A stretch of 64,000 bases of DNA, taken from the NCBI GenBank assembly GCA_028276405.1, contig JAPYWJ010000004.1, forward strand, positions 1 through 64,000, given 5' to 3'. A program made the position numbers and the translations under genes. Source of the stretch: Hydrogenobacter sp. (lineage in GTDB: Bacteria; Aquificota; Aquificia; Aquificales; Aquificaceae). The notes under the pieces were generated by a model. That model worked only from the letters and a program-made list of their open reading frames with translations. It was not told the origin of the DNA and searched no databases. This document shows, piece after piece, positions 49,379 to 57,228 of this stretch (position 1 is the stretch's first letter; every line of letters begins with the position of its first letter).

Positions 49379-50241
49379 TGCATCTGCCCGTGCTTTTAAA
49401 GGAAACCTTAGGTATACTCTTGAAAACTCAAGGAGGAATTTACGTGGATTGCACCGTAGGAATAGGAGGACACACAAAAGCCATTCTCCAAAAAGACCCC
49501 ACTGCGTATGTAATAGGCATAGACAGAGATCCTTATGCATTAAAGTTAGCCCAAGAGAACCTCAAAGTTTTTGATGGAAAGTATTCCTTATATCAGGCCA
49601 ACTTTAAGGATTTGGACCAGGTTTTGAAAGAGGAAGGTATAAAAGAGGTAGATGGTTTTTTATTTGATCTTGGTGTATCCATGTTACAGCTTAAAAGCGA
49701 TAGAGGTTTTTCTTTTCAGAGAGATGAACCTTTGGACATGAGGATGAACCCAGAAGACAAGAAAACCGCCTATCATGTGGTGAATACCTACAGCGAGAGA
49801 GAACTTGCAAGGATATTCAGGGAATACGGGGAAGAGCGTTATGCAGAAAAGATAGCCAAAGCCATAGTTATGCAAAGAGTAAAAAAACCTATAGAAACCA
49901 CTGCTCAACTTGTGCAGGTCATACTATCTGTAATACCCTACAAACATGGCAGGATACACCCTGCAACTAAGGTCTTTCAAGCCTTGAGAATAGAAGTAAA
50001 CCAAGAGCTTACCTCTCTTGAGGTTGCCCTTGAGAAAACCGTTCCTTTTTTAAAAAAAGTAGGAAGATTAGTGGTGATCTCTTTCCATTCACTTGAAGAT
50101 AGGATAGTAAAGAACTTTTTTAAAAAACACGCAGATATATTCAAAGTGTTGACAAAAAAGCCCATAAGACCTACTATAGATGAGGTAAGACAAAACCCAG
50201 CAAGCAGGAGTGCTAAGCTTAGAGCAGGTGAAAAGATATGA
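49378..50241 (+). CDS. rsmH: 16S rRNA (cytosine-1402-N4)-methyltransferase
   Basis: 287-residue SAM enzyme. Signatures: [13 protein letters not shown], the motif-I region [43 protein letters not shown] and [15 protein letters not shown]. It usually opens the dcw (division and cell wall) cluster ahead of ftsL and ftsI; here only an ftsL-like gene follows. Confidence 0.97.
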   Translation: MHLPVLLKETLGILLKTQGGIYVDCTVGIGGHTKAILQKDPTAYVIGIDRDPYALKLAQENLKVFDGKYSLYQANFKDLDQVLKEEGIKEVDGFLFDLGVSMLQLKSDRGFSFQRDEPLDMRMNPEDKKTAYHVVNTYSERELARIFREYGEERYAEKIAKAIVMQRVKKPIETTAQLVQVILSVIPYKHGRIHPATKVFQALRIEVNQELTSLEVALEKTVPFLKKVGRLVVISFHSLEDRIVKNFFKKHADIFKVLTKKPIRPTIDEVRQNPASRSAKLRAGEKI

Positions 50242-50486
50242 AATACCTGATAGTGAGTTTGATGCTTTTATTCCTTAATTTGCTTTACTCAGCTTATGCG
50301 CTAAAAACATCTAAAGAGTATGCCCAAAAACTCTCCGAACTCAGATCCCAGTCGGAAAGGTACCTCAAGCTCAAAGCAGAGATAGAGGGTAAGGTTAATT
50401 ATTCAACAGCAAAAGACTATGCCAAAGATGACGCCTTTGTACCTGTAGACTGGAGCAGGATAAGTATCTTGAAGGAAACCAAGTGA
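50238..50486 (+). CDS. ftsL: FtsL-like small division protein
   Basis: 82 residues: a membrane helix (about 3-20) followed by a periplasmic coiled coil ([25 protein letters not shown]) and a short tail. Topology, size and position right after rsmH with ATGA overlap fit FtsL, which is always poorly conserved. No ftsI or mur gene follows; the next DNA is a relic-rich gap. Confidence 0.6.
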   Translation: MKYLIVSLMLLFLNLLYSAYALKTSKEYAQKLSELRSQSERYLKLKAEIEGKVNYSTAKDYAKDDAFVPVDWSRISILKETK

Positions 50487-50735
50487 CCTGGTCACCAAAA
50501 GTATACAAAACTGCACTCATTTTGTGCAGTCGTCCCCTGACCAGGAGGAGGGACTAACCTACGAGCCACCCTTACCCAATCCCTAGGGAAGGCTCCGGCT
50601 GTGGAGAAAACTTGCCAGCTTTTTCCCAGGAGCTAATCTCCTGCCCCTCACCCGTTCCATCTCTCGGGGTGTGGCCGGCGTAGGGGTTACGGGCTCTTGG
50701 GTAGCTGGCTCACTGTCTCCACTGTCATACAAAAT
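50487..50735 (-). ncRNA. GC-rich structured element A with a TnpB-like tail (possible guide-RNA relic)
   Basis: A GC-rich island in AT-rich DNA, read on the minus strand. Its 5' part (50735-50583) also reads as a protein tail from GDSEPATQEP to HSRSLP and a stop, like the disordered C-terminus of TnpB proteins whose guide RNA overlaps the gene end. Downstream come GGTTAGTCCC...GGGGAC, a closed hairpin, and a second nested structure: CCTGGTCA (50487-50494) pairs with TGACCAGG (50538-50545) around CTGCAC/GTGCAG. No TnpB body is present. A different structured RNA is possible; tmRNA and SRP RNA motifs were not found. Confidence 0.4.
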
Positions 50736-50842
50736 TATTTACCTTTCTACAGAATTCCGCAACTGTTTCGCACCTCCTCCCTCTCAAAATACTCCTTTAA
50801 AATCCACTTGTTTTTTTAATAACTTGATCCTAACATGTCCAG

Positions 50843-50880
50843 AAATATGTTAACATAATCGCTCTTATGTTAACATATTT
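50843..50880. other. dif-like Xer recombination site (candidate)
   Basis: Perfect 16-bp inverted repeat: AAATATGTTAACATAA (50843-50858), centre TCGCTC (50859-50864), TTATGTTAACATATTT (50865-50880). The six-base centre and the inner arm TTATGTTAA reproduce the dif layout (11-6-11) and its XerD-side half-site exactly; the XerC side ends CATAA as in the consensus. Perfect symmetry suits a single-recombinase system. The 50737-50842 stretch before it shows nothing else. A regulator operator is the main alternative. Confidence 0.5.
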
Positions 50881-50885
50881 AAGGA

Positions 50886-51192
50886 TTACTTCCAAAACTC
50901 CCACCACCTCCTAACAAGTTTAGCTCTAAGCTCTGCTATAAGCTCCTCCTTAGCGTGTAGCTGTTCTTGAAGCTCTCCCAATTTATACATGGCTTGTTTT
51001 AGCTGTTCTTGGACCTTGTAGTATTCGGAAAAGGACACTATTGCCCTGCTCGCTGATCTGTTTTTCTTTCTTCAACTTTATGTAGAAGTTGTGAATAGCA
51101 CGTGATATAACTTCTGTCTCTGACACACCAAGAATTTGGGATATTTCGCTTAGCTCCCTTATCGTCTCGTAAGAAAACCCGAAGTTCTTACT
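50886..51192 (-). pseudogene. Decayed ribbon-helix-helix/coiled-coil protein gene
   Basis: Two minus-strand frames join into one protein. The first reads YETIRELSEISQILGVSETEV then ISRAIHNFYIKLKKEK, the helix part of a CopG-like ribbon-helix-helix domain. The second reads RAIVSFSEYYKVQEQLKQAMYK then a heptad-rich helix and ends RRWWEFWK. The switch falls in a run of five A (51061-51065 as T on the plus strand), and the first frame has a stop just upstream, where the IS terminus at 51205 begins. So it is both N-truncated and frameshifted, unless the homopolymer is a sequencing error or a slippage site. Confidence 0.55.
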
Positions 51193-51204
51193 CTATCTAT
51201 CTGA

Positions 51205-51435
51205 GGCTGTTCTAAAAATCCCATCTCGGGACCGTCCCCCCAGCGGATAAGGGAACTAACCCTTTCCTCACCCTATCCCACGCTCCCTTGCGGGAGGGGA
51301 AGAGTCTTTTCCTCCCAAGAACAGGGAAAAGGAGGGCTACCTTCAGAACCTGCTGGGCGGTGGCAAGGATTGTCCAATCCTTCCCGTCTTCAGGGTTCCT
51401 TCCATTGGTCCCCCAATGGGCACCTAGCAAGCTCT
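51205..51435 (-). ncRNA. GC-rich structured element B, abutting a third IS terminus
   Basis: A second GC-rich island on the minus strand. It ends like element A with GGTTAGTTCCC...GGGGGAC forming the terminal hairpin, preceded by a CTCCCGCAAGGGAG hairpin. A 72-codon frame (51212-51430) runs through it but looks like chance or another TnpB-type tail. Its 3' edge merges into GGATTTTTAGAACAGCC (51205-51221), the same terminus as the two IS relics, with no partner terminus found. Elements A and B are about 0.5 kb apart, same strand. Between 51436 and 51517 nothing is recognisable. Confidence 0.35.
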
Positions 51436-51517
51436 AAAAGCTTCTCATAAGAAAAATTATATCACTTCTCAGGAACTTTCAATAGGTTTGTATTTTTGGA
51501 ACACCTTCCTATCTATC

Positions 51518-51552
51518 TTGACATTTTTAAATTGTAAGTATATATATACTTA
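51518..51552 (+). promoter_or_regulatory. Hemerythrin operon promoter with an 18-bp palindrome over the -10
   Basis: TTGACA (51518-51523), 17-bp spacer and TATATA (51541-51546). The perfect palindrome TAAGTATATATATACTTA spans 51535-51552 and so covers the -10 and the start point near 51553. A dimeric repressor bound there would block RNA polymerase. The start codon at 51569 has GGAGG upstream. Confidence 0.7.
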
Positions 51553-51568
51553 TGAAGGAGGTAATAGA

Positions 51569-51994
51569 ATGAGTGTAAAAACATATCTCACGGAAGAGCA
51601 TAGGCAGTGCGATGAGCTTTATGCGAAGGTTGAGAAACTCATACAGGAAGATAATTGGGATAATGTGTTGGAAGCTTTCGATGCCTTTAAGAAAGCTACT
51701 CTTTTACATTTCAAAAAAGAAGAGGACATTTTATTTCCGGCTTTTGAAGAAACCACTGGTATAGTTATGGGACCCACGCAGGTGATGAGGATGGAACACA
51801 CACAGGCAAAAGAACTTATAGACAGGATGGAAAAAGCTATTAAAGAAAGAAACAAAAATACTTTCCTATCCTTAGGTGATACCTTTATGGTGCTTATTCA
51901 ACAACACAACATGAAAGAAGAGCAGATCCTTTATCCCATGTGTGATCAGCACCTTATCATAAGCGACATAATAGAAAGTATGGAAAGATTATGA
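51569..51994 (+). CDS. Hemerythrin HHE-domain protein
   Basis: 141-residue di-iron protein from ATG 51569 (GAAGGAGG upstream); the longer frame starts inside the promoter. Four-helix ligands: His11 (EEHRQCD), HFKKEED (HxxxE), RMEHTQ and QQHNMKEEQ. Such proteins bind O2 or NO, or repair NO-damaged Fe-S clusters (Ric/YtfE family, though the N-terminal Cys domain is absent). It overlaps the NnrS-like gene by 4 bp, supporting a nitric-oxide or O2 stress role. Confidence 0.92.
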   Translation: MSVKTYLTEEHRQCDELYAKVEKLIQEDNWDNVLEAFDAFKKATLLHFKKEEDILFPAFEETTGIVMGPTQVMRMEHTQAKELIDRMEKAIKERNKNTFLSLGDTFMVLIQQHNMKEEQILYPMCDQHLIISDIIESMERL

Positions 51995-53169
51995 CGGGGC
52001 TTTCTTTACAACAAGCGCCACCTTTTATAATAGTCTTTGGTTTTTTCTTAACTGCCTGCTTATTTGGTTTAGTTATTTCCCTTACAGAACTTTATATGGC
52101 TTTGGAGCATTCTCTTTTCTTACCCCTTTTAGTACATCTATACACCTTAGGCTTTGCCCTCTTTACCATGTTTGGTGCACTCTTTCAGATGCTACCAGTA
52201 GTTGCAGGTGCGGTTATAAAGAGCCCCAAACCTAAAGCTTTTATCTCTTTATTCTTGCTCATTACTGGGATACCCACATTTATTTATTCCTTTATCTTTG
52301 GCAAGTTTATGCTTCTTGGTGCTTTCTTGACTTATACAGGTATACTTTATACATCCTTCCTCATGCTGTATCACCTTCTTAAAATTAAGAGTTTTATGCC
52401 TACACCAAAGGGTATGAAGTTTTCTTTGGTATTTCTTTTGCTGGGCGCTACAGCAGGTTTATGTCGCGTACTTTCTTACTATGGCTACTTACCTATATCA
52501 GACAAAGTGCTTTATTTTCACTATACATCGCTCCTCTTCGGATGGATAGGACTGCTCATATCCTCGGTATCCTTTCAAGTAGTGGAGATGTTTTTTGTAG
52601 CTGAGAGTTATCCTAAACATTTTTCAGAAAATTATCCCTTGCTTGTTTCATTGTCCATCTTTCTATCTATCATTGGTAATTTTTTCAGTCTACCTCTGCT
52701 TTTTCTATTCTTTGCGTACTCTTTTTTGACAATAAAAAGACTAATAGCAAGAAAAAGAAAGATTAAAGACTACACTCTGTACTTTTGGTATCTTGGGCAG
52801 ATCAGTCTCATAATCTCTCTTGTGTTTTTTGCCCTTAGAGAAACCTTATTCCTTCCTTTTCTGTTTTTCTATGCTGTTTTCTTTACCAGCATTATCATGG
52901 GCATGATGTACAGGATAATACCTTTCCTTGTGTGGTTTCACTCAAGCAATGAAGGAAGAAAAGAGGTTCCACTTATGTCGGAAGTTGTACCTCCTGAGAG
53001 GATAAAAGGAAATTTTTATCTACACTTAGTCTGGGTTTTGTTATCCATCTTTGCTTACATTTTGGATAAAGGGTACTTAGTTCCATCTACGGTACATTTG
53101 GTATCTTCTGTCTTTCTTCTTTACAACATATGCAGAGGTGGGATGCTTTACTTTAAAACTCAACCCTGA
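51991..53169 (+). CDS. NnrS-like polytopic membrane protein
   Basis: 392 residues with about 12 membrane helices. Conserved histidine and Met-rich segments HLYTLGFALFTMFGALFQMLP and MGMMYRIIPFLVWFH resemble the NnrS/heme-copper-like family linked to NO tolerance. Co-transcribed with the hemerythrin. Heme or copper binding is plausible but not shown. It ends 17 bp into the convergent kup gene. Confidence 0.65.
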   Translation: MTGLSLQQAPPFIIVFGFFLTACLFGLVISLTELYMALEHSLFLPLLVHLYTLGFALFTMFGALFQMLPVVAGAVIKSPKPKAFISLFLLITGIPTFIYSFIFGKFMLLGAFLTYTGILYTSFLMLYHLLKIKSFMPTPKGMKFSLVFLLLGATAGLCRVLSYYGYLPISDKVLYFHYTSLLFGWIGLLISSVSFQVVEMFFVAESYPKHFSENYPLLVSLSIFLSIIGNFFSLPLLFLFFAYSFLTIKRLIARKRKIKDYTLYFWYLGQISLIISLVFFALRETLFLPFLFFYAVFFTSIIMGMMYRIIPFLVWFHSSNEGRKEVPLMSEVVPPERIKGNFYLHLVWVLLSIFAYILDKGYLVPSTVHLVSSVFLLYNICRGGMLYFKTQP

Positions 53170-54961
53170 CTGCTACACCGTGAAGTTTTCCATGAGGAAA
53201 TCTGTAAAACTCCACAAAACTTGGTGTGGCACGCTTTAGAAAACTGAAAAGTTTCCAAAGGAACTTATCTGTGTATATGTATTCAACTCCATAGAATATA
53301 GTCCTTTCGTAGATGCCCACTGCTTTTAGCTCTTTATCAATGTCTAATACTTCCATGTATCCGTATCTAATCTCCACAAGCCTAAGTCCCGGCGTGATAC
53401 TTCCTTTTAAGAAGGTGCTCACACCAAAAGGTTCTTCTTTCTTTACCAAGGACAGAAAGACATTGTCCTCGTATAGTATGCCGTGCTCAAAGAAGGTTTG
53501 AGTAACATAGGGAGGAATACTTTTTAGGTCTCTTATTAAGAATATGGCTGTGCCCTTTATTTTGGGATTCTGGGCATAGAGCTGTTCAAACTTGAGAACA
53601 AATTCTTTGAAAGGTGTGAAGCTCATCTTCCTGTAGAGCTTGGATTGACCAGCGGTGTAAAGGATCATTATAGATATGGGAACAGTAGCAAAGATAACTG
53701 ACCAATAAGCACCGTGTGGTATTTTGTAGAAGTTAGAGAGGAAAAAAGCTATATCCACAAAAAGTAAGAAAACAGAACCCACGAAGTAAAAAACTTCTCT
53801 TTTTAGAAAGTGTATAAAAGTTAAGAATAAGCCCGTTATTGTCATTACAGCACTAACTGCAAATCCGTAGGCAGATGCCATGTTATCAGAAGTTTTAAAG
53901 TTAAAGTACATAAAAATTACACCCACCATCAGAGCCCAGTTAACTGCAGGTATGTATATCTGAGTGCTTAACTCGGTTGATGTATGCTTTATGTTTAACA
54001 GTGGTGCTATCCTTACATTTATAGCCTGAAAAACTATGGAAAAGGCACCGCTTATGAGAGCTTGAGATGCTATAACACCAGCAACAATTACCAAGATTAA
54101 GAAGGGAATGTAGAGGGTATCCCCAAGCATCGCATGTGCAGATTCAAAAAACACTGCTTGCTCTTTGGAGCTTGTTTCCCTTAAAAGAAAAGAAGCCTGA
54201 CCCATATAGTTAAGCACTAACATGGGAAAGACATAAACCCATGCCTGTCTTATGGCAACACTTCCCAAATGTCCCATGTCTGCATACAGCGCCTCACCAC
54301 CCGTTGCAGCAAGCAGAACCTCAGAAAGGGCTATAAAACCCTTTAAAGGATTGTTTATCAAAAACTCAACAGCGTGATGTGGGCTCAAAGCGTAAAGCAC
54401 ACTGGGATAGTGAATAACATGATAAAAACCTATCAATCCTATGCTGGTAAACCAAAGGAACATAACAGGTCCAAAGTACTCACCTATCTTTCCGGTGCCT
54501 TTTGGTTGTAAAAGGAAAAGTCCTATGGTGATTATAAGGGCTATGAGTATTATCTCAAACTGGGGTGTGTTTTCAAATCCCGGAATTAGTCTTACACCTT
54601 CTGCAGAACTGAGTATAGTTATTGCCGGCGTTATAACACCATCTCCCAACAAGAACCCAAGACCTAAAAATACAAGTATTCTATAAAGTTTTCTTAGCTT
54701 TTGGTTTTTTGTTAATGACTTTGCTATTTCTCCAAGCACCACTGTGCCACCTTCGCCTTTTATGCTAAGGTTCATAGCAAACCACGCATACTGCACAGTA
54801 ACAAGGATAATAAGCGTCCAAACTATGAGAGAAACTATACCAAATATCTCTTTTTGCGTAGGTTTTGTCAGCAATACTATAACACTAAAAGTATATAAAG
54901 GGCTTGTTCCTATGTCCCCAAAAACAGCCCCCATAGCTCTGAGTGCGTTCTTAAGCATCAC
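53153..54961 (-). CDS. kup: KUP-family potassium uptake protein
   Basis: 602-residue K+/H+ symporter. The family start ALRAMGAVFGDIGTSPLYTFSV is present, with twelve membrane helices to about residue 440 and the conserved GTGGEALYADMGHLG segment between helices; the remaining 160 residues are the cytoplasmic domain. Its start overlaps the aspS stop (ATGA), an unusual pairing. Confidence 0.97.
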   Translation of the reverse strand: MMLKNALRAMGAVFGDIGTSPLYTFSVIVLLTKPTQKEIFGIVSLIVWTLIILVTVQYAWFAMNLSIKGEGGTVVLGEIAKSLTKNQKLRKLYRILVFLGLGFLLGDGVITPAITILSSAEGVRLIPGFENTPQFEIILIALIITIGLFLLQPKGTGKIGEYFGPVMFLWFTSIGLIGFYHVIHYPSVLYALSPHHAVEFLINNPLKGFIALSEVLLAATGGEALYADMGHLGSVAIRQAWVYVFPMLVLNYMGQASFLLRETSSKEQAVFFESAHAMLGDTLYIPFLILVIVAGVIASQALISGAFSIVFQAINVRIAPLLNIKHTSTELSTQIYIPAVNWALMVGVIFMYFNFKTSDNMASAYGFAVSAVMTITGLFLTFIHFLKREVFYFVGSVFLLFVDIAFFLSNFYKIPHGAYWSVIFATVPISIMILYTAGQSKLYRKMSFTPFKEFVLKFEQLYAQNPKIKGTAIFLIRDLKSIPPYVTQTFFEHGILYEDNVFLSLVKKEEPFGVSTFLKGSITPGLRLVEIRYGYMEVLDIDKELKAVGIYERTIFYGVEYIYTDKFLWKLFSFLKRATPSFVEFYRFPHGKLHGVAVRVEF

Positions 54962-56751
54962 TCAAACACCTTTATGTGAACTTCTTTAAGTTGTTTGGGG
55001 CTCACATAGTCTGGTGCACCGGTTAAGGGACATATGCCTTTTTGAGTTTTAGGGAACGCTATAACATCCCTTATGGAGTCTAACCCTCTCATTATGGCTA
55101 TTAGTCTATCAAGACCAAAGGCAAGTCCTCCATGAGGGGGAGCACCGTACCTCAAAGCCTTGAGAAGAAAACCAAACTTTTCTTCTGCTTCCACCTGTGA
55201 TATACCTAAAAGTTTAAACACAAGGTCCTGAACCTCCTTTTTGTGTATGCGGATAGAACCTCCACCCACCTCATAACCGTTGATGACAAGGTCGTAAGCT
55301 CTTGCTTTTACATGCTCAAGGAGTTTCTTTTTCTCATCAAGATTTTGAGTACCTAAAGCCTGTTGTAAAAGGGGTATGTGCTCCTCTTTTGGTGATGTAA
55401 AAGGATGGTGAAGGGACACAAACCTACCCTCTTCCTCGTCCCACTCCATGAGGGGAAAATCTACAACCCAAAGCACATCAAAGGCGTTCCCCTTTATAAG
55501 GTTGTATTTTTTAGCCATGTGTAGCCTTAAATTGCCAAGAACCTTATAGACTGTATCTTTTTTATCTGCAGAAAAGAAGATGGTATCTCCTTCCTCTGGG
55601 TGCAGTCTTTCCAAAAGAGAGGTCTTTTCTTCTTGACTAAGGAACTTCAAAATAGGTGAGGTCAGTTTGTCTTTTTCCACTTTTATCCATGCGAGACCTT
55701 TTGCACCCACAGACTGTACGAACTGTGCAAGCTCGTCTATTTCCTTTCTTGACAGGTTTGAGTTTTTGAAGTTTATGGCTTTTACCATACCGCCTGTCTT
55801 TATGGCATCTGCAAAAACTTTAAATTCACTGTTTTTAAAGATGTCAGTAAGGTCCACAAGCTCCAATCCAAACCTTCTATCTGGCTTGTCCGTGCCGTAC
55901 ATTTCCATAGCCTGTGCATAAGAGAGCCTGTCAAAGGGTCTTTTTAATTCCACACCCAAAAGCTCACTAAAGAGTGTGCTTATAAGCTCTTCGCTAAAGG
56001 ACATGATGTCCTCTTCATCTACAAAGGACATTTCAAAGTCTATCTGTGTAAATTCTGGTTGGCGGTCTGCGCGCAGGTCTTCATCTCGTAGACACCTTAC
56101 TATCTGAAAGTACCTGTCAAAACCTGCTACCATGAGTATCTGCTTGAAAAGTTGAGGAGACTGAGGAAGAGCGTAGAACTTTCCCGGATGAAGTCTGGAG
56201 GGCACCAAAAAGTCCCTTGCACCTTCTGGTGTGGATTTGGTCAAAAAGGGCGTCTCTATCTCTAAAAAACCGTGTTTAAGAAAGACGCTTCTGATAACTT
56301 GATAAGCTCTATGCCTGAAGAGTATGTTCTCTTTCATACTTTCCCGCCTGAGGTCAAGATACCTGTATCTTAGCTTGAGCTCTTCTGATATGGGGGTTTC
56401 TTCGTCAACAGGAAAGGGGATCTGATCCGAAGCGTTTAGAATTTGTATTTCCTGTGCTACCACTTCATAGTTTCCTGTCTTTAGCTTGGGATTTTCTGTT
56501 CCGGGTGGCCTTTTTCTGACAGTGCCTTTGAGCGCCACTACATACTCGGATTTTAGGCTATCTGCCACTTGGTAAGTTTTAGGCTGGCTTTTTTCCTCCA
56601 CCACTACTTGCACAATACCCTCTCTATCCCTTAGGTCTATGAAGACGACACCGCCGTGATTCCTAACCCTGTGTACCCATCCACACAGAACTAACTCTTT
56701 TCCAATATCTTCCTCAGATACATGCCCACAGTACTTGGTCCTTTTAAGCAT
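54958..56751 (-). CDS. aspS: Aspartyl-tRNA synthetase
   Basis: 597-residue class IIb synthetase, bacterial type: N-terminal OB-fold (VLCGWVHRVRNHGGVVFIDLRDR), motif 2 FRDEDLRADRQPEFTQID, a bacterial GAD insert (about 285-420), and motif 3 GLAFGLDRLIAIMRG. Whether it is discriminating or also charges tRNA-Asn cannot be told here; Aquificales use the Asp/Asn transamidation route in several cases. Confidence 0.96.
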   Translation of the reverse strand: MLKRTKYCGHVSEEDIGKELVLCGWVHRVRNHGGVVFIDLRDREGIVQVVVEEKSQPKTYQVADSLKSEYVVALKGTVRKRPPGTENPKLKTGNYEVVAQEIQILNASDQIPFPVDEETPISEELKLRYRYLDLRRESMKENILFRHRAYQVIRSVFLKHGFLEIETPFLTKSTPEGARDFLVPSRLHPGKFYALPQSPQLFKQILMVAGFDRYFQIVRCLRDEDLRADRQPEFTQIDFEMSFVDEEDIMSFSEELISTLFSELLGVELKRPFDRLSYAQAMEMYGTDKPDRRFGLELVDLTDIFKNSEFKVFADAIKTGGMVKAINFKNSNLSRKEIDELAQFVQSVGAKGLAWIKVEKDKLTSPILKFLSQEEKTSLLERLHPEEGDTIFFSADKKDTVYKVLGNLRLHMAKKYNLIKGNAFDVLWVVDFPLMEWDEEEGRFVSLHHPFTSPKEEHIPLLQQALGTQNLDEKKKLLEHVKARAYDLVINGYEVGGGSIRIHKKEVQDLVFKLLGISQVEAEEKFGFLLKALRYGAPPHGGLAFGLDRLIAIMRGLDSIRDVIAFPKTQKGICPLTGAPDYVSPKQLKEVHIKVFE

Positions 56752-56775
56752 GGAAAATTTATTATAATAGCACTT

Positions 56776-57228
56776 ATGGTGCTGAGAGATATAATGTTAT
56801 TCCTTCACATAGTTCTTGCTTCTCTGTGGGTAGGTGGTATGCTCTTCCTCGTATTGGTACTTGCTCCTTTTGTCAGAAAGCTACCTGCTAAGGATCAGGT
56901 CTTCCAGGAAGTAGGTAGGCGTTTTAGTTTTTACGGCACACTTATCGCTCTTTTGGGACTCTTTATTACTGGGCTTTTCAATGTGCACTACACACTGGGA
57001 TTTTCCAACATCTTTAACTTTTCAAACCCTTATACGCTTACACTGTGGCACAAAATAGGCCTCTTTATCCTAATAGTTGTGATTTCTTTACTTCACGACC
57101 TTTACTTTGGGAAAAAAGCTTTAGAAGGGGTTTTTCACAGATGGATGGCACGTCTCTTGGGTTTTGTGAACCTTCTTCTTAGCCTTGCGGTTGTGTACTT
57201 TGCAGTGCTTCTTAGGTTTGGTGGATGA
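56776..57228 (+). CDS. CopD-like small membrane protein
   Basis: 150 residues, four to five membrane helices, with MLFLHIVLASLWVGGMLFLVLVLAPFVR and LWHKIGLFILIVV. These match the CopD/DUF2269-type bundle with His in helices 1 and 3. The start is placed at ATG 56776 so that it does not run into aspS; ATG 56794 is also possible. Substrate unknown, perhaps copper or heme. It overlaps aroA by 17 bp, tail to tail. Confidence 0.7.
   Translation: MVLRDIMLFLHIVLASLWVGGMLFLVLVLAPFVRKLPAKDQVFQEVGRRFSFYGTLIALLGLFITGLFNVHYTLGFSNIFNFSNPYTLTLWHKIGLFILIVVISLLHDLYFGKKALEGVFHRWMARLLGFVNLLLSLAVVYFAVLLRFGG

Noticed and set aside
50487-50735. tmRNA, SRP RNA or RNase P RNA in the GC-rich island
   Set aside because: The conserved tmRNA ends, the SRP apical loop (GGTCAGGTCCGGAAGGAAG-like) and RNase P core motifs were looked for on both strands and not found.
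50843-50880. Intrinsic terminator
   Set aside because: The stem is almost entirely A/T and would not be stable at the growth temperature of a thermophile, and no T-run specific to one strand follows.
51212-51430. 72-codon minus-strand ORF as a real protein
   Set aside because: It has no ribosome site, coincides with a GC-rich structured block and ends in the IS terminus; composition unlike neighbouring genes.
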